Positions 25,419 through 34,272 of a DNA stretch of 64,000 bases are shown here, piece by piece. Within the stretch, counting starts at the first letter, position 1, and every line of letters starts with the position of its first letter. A program made the translations under genes and the position numbers. The notes under the pieces were generated by a model, which did no database searches, was not told where the DNA came from, and was given only the letters and a program-made list of their open reading frames with translations. The stretch is from Nocardiopsis sp. NRRL B-16309 (GTDB lineage Bacteria; Actinomycetota; Actinomycetes; Streptosporangiales; Streptosporangiaceae), in contig NZ_LGEC01000137.1 of assembly GCF_001279585.1 (NCBI RefSeq), positions 62,001-126,000 on the forward strand. The letters run 5' to 3'.

Positions 25419-26741
25419 GTGTCCGCTGACCACCGAGAGCAGCAGCCCAACCCTCAGGGCTCGCGTATCGACCCGCACGTCGGCCGCTACGCACGCCGAG
25501 CACAGGGCATGGTCGCATCGGAGGTCCGGGCACTCTTCGCCGTCGCGTCCCGCCCGGAGGTCGTCTCCCTGGCCGGAGGCATGCCCAACGTGGCCGCGCT
25601 GCCGCTCGACCAGATCGGCGAACTGGTCAAGGACGTCGTCTCCGAGGAGGGCGCCGCGGCCCTGCAGTACGGCTCCGCCCAGGGCGACCCCGTCCTGCGC
25701 GAGCAGATCTGCGACTACATGACGCTGGAGGGCATCACCGCCAGCCCCGACGACGTCATCGTCACCGTCGGCTCCCAGCAGGCCCTGGACCTCATCACCC
25801 GGGTCTTCGTCGACCCGGACGACATCGTGCTGTGCGAGGCCCCCACCTACGTCACCGCCATCAACACCTTCGCCGCCTTCCAGGCCGACATCCGGCACGT
25901 GGGCATGGACGAGCGCGGAGTGATCCCCGAGGAGCTGGAGCGCTCGCTCACCGAGGCCGCCCGCGCCGGCCGCACGGTCAAGTTCTTCTACACGATCCCC
26001 AACTTCCAGAACCCGGCCGGCATCACCATGAGCGCCGAGCGCCGCGCCCGCGTGATGGAGATCTGCGAGCGCCACGACGTCCTGGTGGTGGAGGACAACC
26101 CCTACGGGCTGCTGCGGTACGAGGGCGACCCCGAACCCACGCTGTTCTCCCAGGGCGACGGCAACGTCATCTACCTCGGGTCGCTGTCCAAGACGCTCTC
26201 GCCGGGCCTGCGCATCGGCTGGGCGCTGGCCCCGGCCGCGGTCCGCGCCAAGCTCGTCCTGGCCGCCGAGTCGGCGATGCTCAGCCACTCCACGTTCAAC
26301 CAGCTCGTGGTGCGCCGCTACCTGAACACCTTCCCCTGGCAGGAACAGATCAAGGTGTTCAACACGATGTACAGCGAGCGCCGCGACGCCATGCTCAACG
26401 CGCTGACCGCGATGATGCCCGCCGGGTGCACGTGGACCAGGCCCGAGGGCGGCTTCTTCGTGTGGGCCACCCTGCCCGAGGGCATCGACGCCAAGGCGAT
26501 GCTGCCCCGGGCGGTCGCCGAGCGCGTCGCCTACGTGCCGGGCACCGGTTTCTACGCCGACGAGCGCGGCCGTGCGAACATGCGGTTGAGCTTCTGCTAC
26601 CCCACGCCGGAGGAGATCCGCGAGGGAGTGCGGCGCCTGGTCGGCGCGATCGAGGGCGAGGTCGACCTGCGTGATACGTTCGGCACCACTTTGACCCCGC
26701 CCACCGAAGGCAGCCAGGCACCCGCCCCCGACCTGCCCTGA
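25419..26741 (+). CDS. PLP-dependent class I/II aminotransferase
   Basis: 440 residues from GTG 25419, supported by GGAGG at 25408-25412; a longer frame to 25317 lacks a ribosome site. Fold-type I features: LAGGMPNVAALPL, YGSAQGDPVLREQI, VTVGSQQALDLITRVF, the NPAG of FQNPAGITMS, VVEDNPYGLLRYEG and the PLP lysine in YLGSLSKTLSPGLRIGW (residue ~262). This is the aminoadipate/MocR-like branch (LysN, KAT-like) and handles amino acid/2-oxo acid pairs of unknown identity. It lacks the MocR GntR domain. A Ddl-like ligase gene starts 55 bases downstream, and the two are probably co-transcribed. It could be considered as the missing arginine transaminase of the 14-20 kb route, but there is no direct support. 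Confidence 0.88.
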   Translation: MSADHREQQPNPQGSRIDPHVGRYARRAQGMVASEVRALFAVASRPEVVSLAGGMPNVAALPLDQIGELVKDVVSEEGAAALQYGSAQGDPVLREQICDYMTLEGITASPDDVIVTVGSQQALDLITRVFVDPDDIVLCEAPTYVTAINTFAAFQADIRHVGMDERGVIPEELERSLTEAARAGRTVKFFYTIPNFQNPAGITMSAERRARVMEICERHDVLVVEDNPYGLLRYEGDPEPTLFSQGDGNVIYLGSLSKTLSPGLRIGWALAPAAVRAKLVLAAESAMLSHSTFNQLVVRRYLNTFPWQEQIKVFNTMYSERRDAMLNALTAMMPAGCTWTRPEGGFFVWATLPEGIDAKAMLPRAVAERVAYVPGTGFYADERGRANMRLSFCYPTPEEIREGVRRLVGAIEGEVDLRDTFGTTLTPPTEGSQAPAPDLP

Positions 26742-26796
26742 GACAGCCGTGAGGGCACCCCGCACCATGACAGCAGCACAGAAGGAGGTCCGCGCC

Positions 26797-27747
26797 GTGG
26801 CCGACCTTGATCGCGTTCTCGTTCTCGCCGGGGGACTGTCCCCCGAACACGAGGTGAGCGTCCACTCCGGGCGCAGCGTCGCCGAGGCGCTGCGGCGCCT
26901 GGACGTGGAGGTGCAGGTCGCCGACGTGGACTCCACCCTGCTGCGGCGGCTCGCCGACGACCCGCCCCAGGTGGTCTTCCCCGTGCTGCACGGATCGGCG
27001 GGCGAGGACGGAGCGATCCGCGAGGTCCTGGAACTGGTCGGCGCGCCCTACGTGGGCGCCCGGCCCGAGGCCTGCCGCCTGGCCTACTCCAAGCCCGCGG
27101 CCAAGGCGCTGCTGGCGGCGCGCGGGGTCCGGGTGGCGCGCGGCGCCGCCCTGCCCAAGTCGGCCTTCCACGACCTGGGCGCCCCGGCGCTGCTGGAGCG
27201 GCTGGCCGACCGCCTGGGCCTGCCGCTGTTCGTCAAGCCCGACCGCGGCGGCTCCGCCTTCGGTGCCGCGCCGGTCACCTCGCTGCACGACCTGTCCGCG
27301 GCGCTGGTGTCCTGCTTCGCCTACAGCGACTCCGCGCTGATCGAGGAGCAGGTCCAGGGCACGGAGCTGGCCGTGGGCGTGGTGGACACCGGGGACGGCC
27401 CGATGGCCCTGCCGCCGGTGGAGATCGTCCCCGACGGCGGCGTCTACGACTACGCGGCGCGCTACACCGCCGGGCGTACCGAGTTCTTCTGCCCGGCGCG
27501 CCTGGACGACGACGCCCTGGAGGCGGCCACGCGGGTCGCGCTCACCGCCCACGAGACGCTGGGCCTGCGCGACCTGTCGCGCACCGACGTCATCGTGGGC
27601 CGGGACGGCCAGGTCACCTTCCTGGAGACCAACGTCGCCCCCGGGCTGACGGAGACCTCCACGTTCCCCATGGCGGCGGGCGCGGCCGGACTCGACTTCG
27701 CGGTGGTCTGCCGGGAGCTGGCCCACCAGGCCTACCTGCGCGGCTGA
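26797..27747 (+). CDS. D-alanine-D-alanine ligase-like ATP-grasp enzyme
   Basis: 316 residues from GTG 26797, chosen because AAGGAGG lies 8 bases upstream and the product then starts VADLDRVLVLAGGLSPEHEVS, as Ddl proteins do. The Ddl signatures are present: GGLSPEHEVSVHSGRSV, FPVLHGSAGEDGAIREVLELVGAPYVG, LFVKPDRGGSAFG and the metal-binding end TFLETNVAPGLTETSTFP. The last motif departs from the usual LEVNTLPGMTPTS. Length is a little short for Ddl (~340-370). It lies outside any mur cluster and behind an aminotransferase, so it may be an accessory dipeptide ligase rather than the essential Ddl. Cytoplasmic. Confidence 0.82.
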   Translation: MADLDRVLVLAGGLSPEHEVSVHSGRSVAEALRRLDVEVQVADVDSTLLRRLADDPPQVVFPVLHGSAGEDGAIREVLELVGAPYVGARPEACRLAYSKPAAKALLAARGVRVARGAALPKSAFHDLGAPALLERLADRLGLPLFVKPDRGGSAFGAAPVTSLHDLSAALVSCFAYSDSALIEEQVQGTELAVGVVDTGDGPMALPPVEIVPDGGVYDYAARYTAGRTEFFCPARLDDDALEAATRVALTAHETLGLRDLSRTDVIVGRDGQVTFLETNVAPGLTETSTFPMAAGAAGLDFAVVCRELAHQAYLRG

Positions 27748-27969
27748 GCCGTCGAACGCGGCGCCCGGTACGTGCCGGGCGCCGCGTCCGCGCGCCGACG
27801 TACGCAGGGGCCCGCGGGTCGTTCGGCCCGGTCCCGTCCGGCCCCGTTCGTCCGCGGGCCCGCTCGTGCGTCCGCTGTCCGCACGGTCGGGCGCGCCGCC
27901 CACGTCACGGGCCCCGCGAGAGCGCCCCCGACCTGTACACCTGGTGCGGGCGGCGGTAGTGTCGTTCCA

Positions 27970-27985
27970 AACCGACCGTCCGGTA
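27970..27985. promoter_or_regulatory. Candidate TetR-type operator before the molybdopterin oxidoreductase
   Basis: AACCGACCGTCCGGTA shares ACCGACCG and the GGTA end with the palindrome at 6141-6156. It lies 18 bases upstream of the oxidoreductase start, where it would cover the promoter or leader. It is an imperfect inverted repeat (ACCG...CGGT). Confidence 0.4.
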
Positions 27986-28002
27986 TGTCAACGGGAGCCC
28001 CC

Positions 28003-30222
28003 ATGGAAACGGCACTTCGGATCTGCCCGCTGTGCGAAGCCACCTGCGGCCTCACCCTCACCATCGACACCGGGCGGGTCACCGCCGCCCGCGGCGACCG
28101 CCAGGACGTCTTCAGCGCGGGATTCGTCTGCCCCAAGGGCGCCACCCTGCCCGCCCTCGACAACGACCCCGACCGCCTGCGCCGCCCCATGGTGCGCGAG
28201 GGCGGGCACTGGCGCGAGGTCGGCTGGCCCGAGGCCTTCGCCGCCGTCGACGCCGGGCTCTCCGGGGTCGTGCGCCGCCACGGCCGCGAGGCGGTCGCCG
28301 CCTACCTCGGCAACCCCAACGTGCACACCCTGGCCGGACAGCTCTACACGAGCCTGCTCGCGCGCACCCTGGGCACCCCCAACATCTACAGCGCCAGCAC
28401 CGTCGACCAGATGCCCAAGCACGTCTCCTGCGGCCTGATGTTCGGCGACCCCCTGGCCATCCCCGTCCCCGACCTGGACCGCACCGACCACCTGCTCATG
28501 CTCGGCGCCAACCCGGTCGAGTCCAACGGCAGCCTGTGCACCGCCCCCGACTTCCCCGGACGGCTCAAGGCGCTGCGCGCCCGCGGGGGACGCCTGGTCG
28601 TGGTCGACCCCCGGCGCACCCGCACCGCCGACCTCGCCGACGAACACGTCCCCGTCCGGCCCGGAACCGACGCCTACCTGCTCTTCGCCATGGCACAGAC
28701 CCTCTTCGCCGAGGGCCTGGCCGACCCCGGAGCGCTGGCCGAACACGTCGAGGGCCTGGCGGAGGTCCGCGCCCTGGCCAAGGAGTTCACCCCCGAGGCC
28801 GTCGCGCCCGTCTGCGGGATCGACGCCGACCGCATCCGCGCGATGGCCCGCGACCTGGCCGCCGCGCCCACCGCCGCCGTCTACGCCCGCGTGGGCACCA
28901 CGACCGCCGAGTTCGGCACCCTCACCAGCTGGCTGGTGGACGTGCTCAACCTGATCACCGGCAACCTCGACCGCCCCGGCGGCGCCCTCTTCCCCCGCCC
29001 CGCCCACCGCCCGGCCGGGGCCGGCCGCAGCCGCCCCTTCCAGCTCGGACGCTGGCGCAGCCGCGTGCGCGGCCTGCCCGAGGCCAAGGGCGAACTGCCC
29101 GTGGCCACCCTGGTCGACGAGATCGCCACCCCCGGCGCCGGGCAGGTGCGGGCCCTGGTCACCGTGGCCGGGAACCCGGTGCTGTCCACCCCCGGCGGCG
29201 ACCGCCTGGACCGGGAGCTGGCGGGCCTGGAGTTCATGGTGAGCGTGGACCCCTACCTCAACGAGACCACACGGCACGCGCACGTGATCCTCCCGCCCGC
29301 GCCGCCGAGCCGCACCGCCCACTTCGACCTCGCCTTCAGCGAGCTGGCGGTGCGCAACACCGTCCGCTACTCGCCCGCGCCCCTGCCCGTGGAGGAGGGC
29401 GGGGCCGACGAGTCGCTGATCCTGCGCCGCCTCGTGCAGATCGCCGCGGGCCAGGGTCCCGACGCCGACCCCGACGCGGTGGACGAGGCCGAGACCGTCC
29501 GGATCCTCGGCCGCGCCGTCGCCGATCCCGACTCCTCCGTGCACGGACGCGACCCCGCCGAACTGGCCGCCGCCCTGTACCCGGGCACCTGGTTCGAGCG
29601 CCGGGTCGACCTGCTCCTGCGCCTGGGCTCCTACGGCGACGCCTTCGGCGCCCGCCCCGACGGCCTCACGCTCCAGAGCCTGCTGGACGCCCCGCACGGC
29701 GTGGACCTGGGGCCACTGGACTCCCGCGTCCCCGAGATCCTGTCCACCGCCTCCGGCCGGATCGAGGCCTGCCCCGCGCCCGTGGCCGCGGACGTGGCCC
29801 GCCTGAGCGAGGGCCTGGCCGCGCGCCGCGACTCCCTGGTGCTCGTGGGCCGCCGCCACCTGCGCTCCAACAACAGCTGGTCGCACAACGTCCCCCGGCT
29901 CACCGGCGGCAGCAACACCTGCACCCTGCACGTCCACCCCGACGACGCCGACCGACTGGGCCTGGCCGAGGGAGCCGAGGCCACCGTGCGCAGCGCCTCC
30001 GGCGAGGTCAGCGCTCCCGTGGAGCGCACCGACACCGTCGCTCCCGGGGTGGTGAGCCTGCCGCACGGCTGGGGGCACGGCCTGCCCGGCACCCGTATGG
30101 CGGTGGCCGCGCGCAACCCGGGTGTCAACGTCAACGCCGTCACCGACCCCTCGGTGGTGGACCCGCTCTCGGGCACCGCGGTCCTCAACGGCGTCCCCGT
30201 CGCGGTGCTGCCCCGGGACTGA
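28003..30222 (+). CDS. Molybdopterin-dependent oxidoreductase (DMSO reductase family)
   Basis: 739 residues from ATG 28003 (GGGAG upstream; an in-frame ATG at 27985 lacks a ribosome site). The N-terminus binds a [4Fe-4S] cluster: CPLCEATCG then GFVCPKG. The bis-MGD scaffold follows: YLGNPNVHTLAGQLY, LLMLGANPVESNGS, LVVVDPRRTRTADLADEHVPVRPGTDAYLL and NLITGNLDRPGGALF. The C-terminal domain IV has RRHLRSNNSWSHNVPRL and ends NAVTDPSVVDPLSGTAVLNGVPVAVL. There is no Tat signal, so it is cytoplasmic, like assimilatory nitrate reductases and formate dehydrogenase-like proteins. Substrate is not decidable. No partner subunit gene adjoins it. Confidence 0.88.
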   Translation: METALRICPLCEATCGLTLTIDTGRVTAARGDRQDVFSAGFVCPKGATLPALDNDPDRLRRPMVREGGHWREVGWPEAFAAVDAGLSGVVRRHGREAVAAYLGNPNVHTLAGQLYTSLLARTLGTPNIYSASTVDQMPKHVSCGLMFGDPLAIPVPDLDRTDHLLMLGANPVESNGSLCTAPDFPGRLKALRARGGRLVVVDPRRTRTADLADEHVPVRPGTDAYLLFAMAQTLFAEGLADPGALAEHVEGLAEVRALAKEFTPEAVAPVCGIDADRIRAMARDLAAAPTAAVYARVGTTTAEFGTLTSWLVDVLNLITGNLDRPGGALFPRPAHRPAGAGRSRPFQLGRWRSRVRGLPEAKGELPVATLVDEIATPGAGQVRALVTVAGNPVLSTPGGDRLDRELAGLEFMVSVDPYLNETTRHAHVILPPAPPSRTAHFDLAFSELAVRNTVRYSPAPLPVEEGGADESLILRRLVQIAAGQGPDADPDAVDEAETVRILGRAVADPDSSVHGRDPAELAAALYPGTWFERRVDLLLRLGSYGDAFGARPDGLTLQSLLDAPHGVDLGPLDSRVPEILSTASGRIEACPAPVAADVARLSEGLAARRDSLVLVGRRHLRSNNSWSHNVPRLTGGSNTCTLHVHPDDADRLGLAEGAEATVRSASGEVSAPVERTDTVAPGVVSLPHGWGHGLPGTRMAVAARNPGVNVNAVTDPSVVDPLSGTAVLNGVPVAVLPRD

Positions 30223-30434
30223 CCCTCCCGTCGGGCCCTCGCATCGGGGCAGACCGGGCCGGGTCCGCGCCGACCCGCGCCGGAGCGCCCCGCGTGTCTC
30301 CTGGAACGGCCGCTCGGCACGGCCGTAGGGTGGTCGCGCCGTGGCGAACCCGTGGTGTCGGCCGGTGGAGCCGCGCCCGCCGGGGCGCCCTGTCGCGCTC
30401 CCGCTCCGCGCCGACCCGTCCGCGAACGCGCCCT

Positions 30435-30454
30435 GGCACCGCTCCGGCGGTGCC
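30435..30454. promoter_or_regulatory. Perfect 8-bp inverted repeat before the sigma-54 activator gene
   Basis: GGCACCGC-TCCG-GCGGTGCC is a perfect inverted repeat with a 4-base centre. It ends 16 bases before the chosen GTG start. It may be an operator for autoregulation, or an RNA hairpin that masks the start region. It differs from the CGCGCA-N6-TGCGCG sites at 35.6 kb. Confidence 0.55.
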
Positions 30455-30470
30455 ATGGATGGGAAGTACC

Positions 30471-31880
30471 GTGTCCGAGGATCCCGCGATCGGCCCGTGC
30501 TGGTTCCACGCCGTGGGCGACGGCGCCCACACCGCGGCGGACCAGGCGCGCGAGCGCCTGGCCGCGACCGGGCTCCACCTCGTCCCGTGGCGGCCGGGCG
30601 CGCACGGCGACGGGGTGCTCGCCTGCGCGGCGCCCGACGGCCGGGTCCACGACCTCGTCCACGAGATGGGCCGGGCCGGCCGCGTCCTCGTGCTCTGCCT
30701 CGGACACGAGGAGACGCCGCCGCTCGACGCCTGGCCGCTGCTGCGCCACGGGGCCGCCGACGTCCTGCCCTGGGCCGGGGGAGGGGACCGCGCGGTGCGC
30801 GCCGTGGCCGCCCGGCTGCGGCGGTGGCGCCGACTGGAGGAGATCCTGGACTCGGCCGTGGTCCGCGACCACCTCGTCGGCCGCAGCGCCGTCTGGCGCT
30901 CGGTCCTGTCCGACCTGGCCGAGACCGCCGCCTTCACCGACAACCCCGTGCTCGTCACCGGCGAGACCGGGACCGGCAAGGAACTCGTCGCCCGACTCGT
31001 CAACGCCCTCGACCGGCGGTCGGGGCGCTCGTCCCTCGTCCTGGTGGACTGCACCACCATCACCCCGACCCTGGCCGGCAGCGAGTTCTTCGGGCACGAG
31101 AAGGGCAGCTTCACCGGCGCGGTCGGCGCGCGCGACGGTGCCTTCGCCCTGGCCGACCAGGGCACCCTGTTCCTGGACGAGGTGGGTGAACTCCCCCTGG
31201 AACTGCAGGCGGAACTACTGCGGGTCATCCAGGAGGGCACCTACAAGCGGGTCGGCGGCAACGCCTGGCGCACCACGCGCTTCCGGCTGGTCTGCGCCAC
31301 CAACCGCGACCTGCGCGAGCACATCCGCCAGGGGAGCTTCCGCGGCGACCTCTACTACCGCATCGCCGTGTCCCGCTTCCACCTGCCGCCCCTGCGGGAG
31401 CGCCCCGACGACATCCTGCCGCTGGCCGAGCACTTCCTGCGCCACGCCATGCCCGAGCACGAGCGGCCGTGCTTCGACCGGGCGGTCCAGGACATGCTCG
31501 TCGCCCTCGACTACCCCGGCAACGTCCGCGAACTGCGCCAGCTCGTGTACCGGATGGCCGCACGGCACGCCGGCCCGGGCCTGGTCACCGTGGGCGACGT
31601 GCCGCCCGACGAACGCCCGGACCGCGGGCCCGAGCCGCTGGCCCGCTCCCTGTCCGGCCCCCTGCGCGCGGCCCTGGCGCGCGGTGCGACGCTGCCCCAG
31701 GTCAAGGACGCGGTCCGCGACGAGCTGATCGGCCTGGTCCTGGCCGAGGAGGCCCGCCGGGGCCGCACCGGGGCGCTGCGCCGGGCGGCCGAACGCCTCG
31801 GGGTCAGCGTGCGCACCCTCCAGATGTGGCAGCACGACCACGTCGCGGCCTCCGACGACGCCTCCCCGCACGCCGGGTGA
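30471..31880 (+). CDS. Sigma-54-dependent enhancer-binding transcriptional activator
   Basis: 469 residues from GTG 30471 (GGGAAG upstream); ATG 30459 is an in-frame alternative. Residues ~1-125 are a degenerate receiver-like domain (RVLVLCLGHEE, LRHGAADVLPW) without the phospho-acceptor pattern. Residues ~140-370 are the AAA+ domain specific to sigma-54 activators: Walker A GETGTGKE (residue 164), the sigma-54-contacting loop as GSFTGA (residue 212, for GAFTGA), Walker B TLFLDEVGE (D at 236), ATNRDLREHIRQGSFRGDLYYRI and DYPGNVREL. A Fis-type HTH ends the protein (LRRAAERLGVSVRTLQMWQHDH). It should hydrolyse ATP to open promoter complexes made by the RpoN encoded 4 kb away. Convergent with the amidase gene, 5 bases apart. 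Confidence 0.95.
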   Translation: MSEDPAIGPCWFHAVGDGAHTAADQARERLAATGLHLVPWRPGAHGDGVLACAAPDGRVHDLVHEMGRAGRVLVLCLGHEETPPLDAWPLLRHGAADVLPWAGGGDRAVRAVAARLRRWRRLEEILDSAVVRDHLVGRSAVWRSVLSDLAETAAFTDNPVLVTGETGTGKELVARLVNALDRRSGRSSLVLVDCTTITPTLAGSEFFGHEKGSFTGAVGARDGAFALADQGTLFLDEVGELPLELQAELLRVIQEGTYKRVGGNAWRTTRFRLVCATNRDLREHIRQGSFRGDLYYRIAVSRFHLPPLRERPDDILPLAEHFLRHAMPEHERPCFDRAVQDMLVALDYPGNVRELRQLVYRMAARHAGPGLVTVGDVPPDERPDRGPEPLARSLSGPLRAALARGATLPQVKDAVRDELIGLVLAEEARRGRTGALRRAAERLGVSVRTLQMWQHDHVAASDDASPHAG

Positions 31881-31885
31881 ACCGC

Positions 31886-32575
31886 TCACCGGGCGGGCGA
31901 GCGGCCCCAGGTGCGCCACTGGTCCGGGATCGGGTTCGCCCCCTTGAGGTGGAAGCCGGGTCCGCCGTCCTTCAGGCCCAGCTCGTCCACCCCCCACTGG
32001 CCGACGTTGTACCAGATGTCCGGTCCCGGGCAGTTGGTCCTGGAACCGCTGGCCTGCCGGTGGGCCAGCACGTGCGTCAGCCCGATCTCCCGGACGAGGT
32101 GGCGCAGCAGGCCCCGGCCCGCGTCGACCTGGGCCCTGGTCAGCTCATGGCAGCCGTGCGTGTCCGGGCTCCAGCACCTGCCGCGCACGCTGGGCAGGTT
32201 GCCGGAGAACTCGACCGCCACGCTCCCGGAGTTGAACCCGTTGGAGGCGAAGAGGTAGGTGGTGACCGGATGGAGCTGGGCGAGCCTCCCGCTCTCGGTG
32301 ATGATGTAGTGGGCGGTCACCCCGTCGTAGCGGCCGGGGCCGCGGCTCCTGCTCCGTCTGAACGCCATCTGGTGCAGGACCAGCGCGTAGACCGAGTCGG
32401 CGGGCCGCGGCCTGTCCCGCTTGTGCTCGGAGTGCGGGAACGGCGTGTCGGTCCGGTCCTCGACCACGACCTCGGAGGGGAACGGCCACCAGGGCAGGAA
32501 CGCCTCCTCCGCGCCGTCGTCCGGGTCGTTCCACAGTGCGTCGAGCGGCAGCGGCCGATCGGTGCTGTGCGTCAT
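31886..32575 (-). CDS. PGRP/Amidase_2-type N-acetylmuramoyl-L-alanine amidase
   Basis: 229 residues. Two ATGs are adjacent; the second (32575) is favoured because GGGGAGG then lies at normal spacing. The zinc-amidase fold is clear: first ligand H68 in ALVLHQM, core segments VTAHYIITESGRLAQLHPV and GSVAVEFSGNLP, second ligand H172 in LAHRQASGSR and the cysteine ligand C182 in NCPGPDI. With all ligands present it should cleave the lactyl-L-alanine bond of peptidoglycan stems. There is no signal peptide, which is odd for a wall enzyme; export by another route or release on lysis must be considered. Last gene of the unit driven by the sigma-54 promoter at 35521. Confidence 0.88.
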   Translation of the reverse strand: MTHSTDRPLPLDALWNDPDDGAEEAFLPWWPFPSEVVVEDRTDTPFPHSEHKRDRPRPADSVYALVLHQMAFRRSRSRGPGRYDGVTAHYIITESGRLAQLHPVTTYLFASNGFNSGSVAVEFSGNLPSVRGRCWSPDTHGCHELTRAQVDAGRGLLRHLVREIGLTHVLAHRQASGSRTNCPGPDIWYNVGQWGVDELGLKDGGPGFHLKGANPIPDQWRTWGRSPAR

Positions 32576-32637
32576 CATGGCCTCCCCGCTCCGCCCCGGC
32601 CGTGTCACCGGCCGCGGCGGAGCTGTCCGGGACCCTG

Positions 32638-34245
32638 TCAGGTCAGGGCCTGCTTGGAGCGGTTCCCGCGCTGGGCGAGCAGCCTGGACGGCTCGGTGTA
32701 GCGCATGCGCGTCTGCGCCGAGTCGATGGCGTCGGCCGACAGGTCGACCCCCGTGGCGGCGCGGTAGGCGTGGATGTAGCCCTGGATCTCCGGCCGCCAG
32801 AAGCGCGCCCAGTTCGAGGCCCGCTCGACGTCGGAGGCGCCCACCCAGTCGTCCTGGCGCGCCGAGAGCAGGATCTGCTCGCCGAACACCGCCAGGTCGC
32901 GGAAGTGGGTCACCCCGGCCGCGGGGTGCCAGCCGCGCAGGGCCGCCATCGTCTCCACCCGGCCCATCCAGGGCTCGGCGTAGGGCACCATGGCGCGTCC
33001 GCCCAGGAAGTCGCGCATCTCCGGGCGGGCCAGCAGCCACTGCATGATCAGCATCTCCTGGCGGGCCTGCCAGGGCAGGTCGCCGAACTGGTTGTGGGCG
33101 CCCTGCGCCAGGATCAGGTGCAGCTCCTTGAGCGCGTTCAGGATCGGGAAGCCGTCCGCCCGGTAGTTGGTGTCGTCGTCCTCCTTGAAGAAGATCGTCG
33201 CCAGGTGCAGGAGGTCGTGGAAGGCCTCCAGGAACCGGCGGCGGCTGTCGGCCGGGTTCAGCGCGGGCACGGCCTTGCCGCGCAGCCGGAGCCCGTACTG
33301 GTGGTCGTACTCGTAGGTCCGGCGCAGCACGCTCAGCCGCCGCGGCTCGTCCTGGATGTAGCCCCAGATCAGGTTGTTCAGCGGCCGGAGCGGGTCGATC
33401 TCCAGGTGCGCGAGCGGGTGGCCGGGACCCACCTCCCGGTTCTGGAAGCGCAGGCTCACCGACTGCATCGTCTGCACGAGCATGCCCTGCTCCTGCCAGT
33501 ACGACCAGATCAGTTCCAGCAGGCACGGCGGCGAGACCCTGGAGCGGACGATGCCGTAGCACTCCGATCCCAGCGTCGTCTTGAGCGGGAGATCGCCCAG
33601 GGCCTCGATGATCCGCCTGGTGTAGGGCAGCACGCGCGCCTCGCGCTCGCCCTCCTTGGCCAGGTCGATCAGGTACTGGCGCCGGAACTCCCTGCTCAGC
33701 TGCGCGTAGTCCTCGAAGCCGTGGTGCGCCAGGCGCGCCAGGCTCTCCTCGTTGCGCTCGCGGGTGTGCTCGCCCCGGTCGTCCGTCCCCACCTCGCACA
33801 TGAGGAACTTCTCGGTCGCCTCGCGCAGGTGGGCATAGGCGTCCGCGCCGAAGTAGGGCGAGTGGTCGGCCTCCTCACCGCCGTACTCGGAGCAGAACGC
33901 CTTGGACAGGAAGTCGGCGTAGGCGCCGTAGGAGATCGCCGCGCTGCGCTCGCGGATCTTGGCGAACAGCAGCTCGTTGGACGTCTCCGCCCGCGCGTCC
34001 CGCTGCGTCGTCACGGGCCCCTCGACGCGCACCCGCACGGGCTCCCCCAGCTCATCAGCCCCCCGGACCGGCTCGGAGCGCTCGGCCAGGGCCCGCACCT
34101 GCGGGACCAGCTCCGCCTTGGTGTCGGCGGGGGGCTGGTCGGCGTGCTCCCTCGCGATCTCGACCAGCATGTCCGCCGTCAGCTTCTCGGCCAGCCCGGG
34201 CTCATCACGGATGAGCCGGAGCAGGCCCTCGGTCGTGTCGGACAT
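32638..34245 (-). CDS. Unrecognised 535-residue soluble protein in the sigma-54 locus
   Basis: 535 residues from ATG 34245. I do not recognise the family. The first ~60 residues are acidic and helical (LLRLIRDEPGLAEKLTADML). The remaining body is rich in Trp, Tyr, His and Asp with well-formed helices, for example PLRPLNNLIWGYIQDEPRRL, FHDLLHLATIFFKEDDDTNY, GAHNQFGDLPWQARQEMLIM and WARFWRPEIQGYIHAYR. Such dense aromatic and charged motifs suggest a well-conserved globular protein with a polar active site. There is no signal peptide or membrane segment. It lies 27 bases after the glycine-rich duplicated protein and 63 bases before the amidase, so it is the middle gene of the putative sigma-54 target operon. 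Confidence 0.8.
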   Translation of the reverse strand: MSDTTEGLLRLIRDEPGLAEKLTADMLVEIAREHADQPPADTKAELVPQVRALAERSEPVRGADELGEPVRVRVEGPVTTQRDARAETSNELLFAKIRERSAAISYGAYADFLSKAFCSEYGGEEADHSPYFGADAYAHLREATEKFLMCEVGTDDRGEHTRERNEESLARLAHHGFEDYAQLSREFRRQYLIDLAKEGEREARVLPYTRRIIEALGDLPLKTTLGSECYGIVRSRVSPPCLLELIWSYWQEQGMLVQTMQSVSLRFQNREVGPGHPLAHLEIDPLRPLNNLIWGYIQDEPRRLSVLRRTYEYDHQYGLRLRGKAVPALNPADSRRRFLEAFHDLLHLATIFFKEDDDTNYRADGFPILNALKELHLILAQGAHNQFGDLPWQARQEMLIMQWLLARPEMRDFLGGRAMVPYAEPWMGRVETMAALRGWHPAAGVTHFRDLAVFGEQILLSARQDDWVGASDVERASNWARFWRPEIQGYIHAYRAATGVDLSADAIDSAQTRMRYTEPSRLLAQRGNRSKQALT

Positions 34246-34272
34246 CGTGTGTCCTCCTTCCGCGTCCGGGTC

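Noticed and set aside
30264..30418. 14-bp direct repeat TCCGCGCCGACCCG before the activator gene
   Set aside because: Two copies 141 bp apart in GC-rich DNA, without symmetry or relation to a promoter; probably chance.
30434..30449. TGGCACC-GCTC-CGGCG as a third -24/-12 promoter before the activator gene
   Set aside because: The -24 half is good but the -12 half keeps only GC. The predicted start would fall at the start codon, and the -24 part is explained by the inverted repeat at 30435-30454.
32638..34245. Animal-type heme peroxidase for the 535-residue protein
   Set aside because: The first impression came from length and His/Trp content only; no peroxidase motif can be pointed to.
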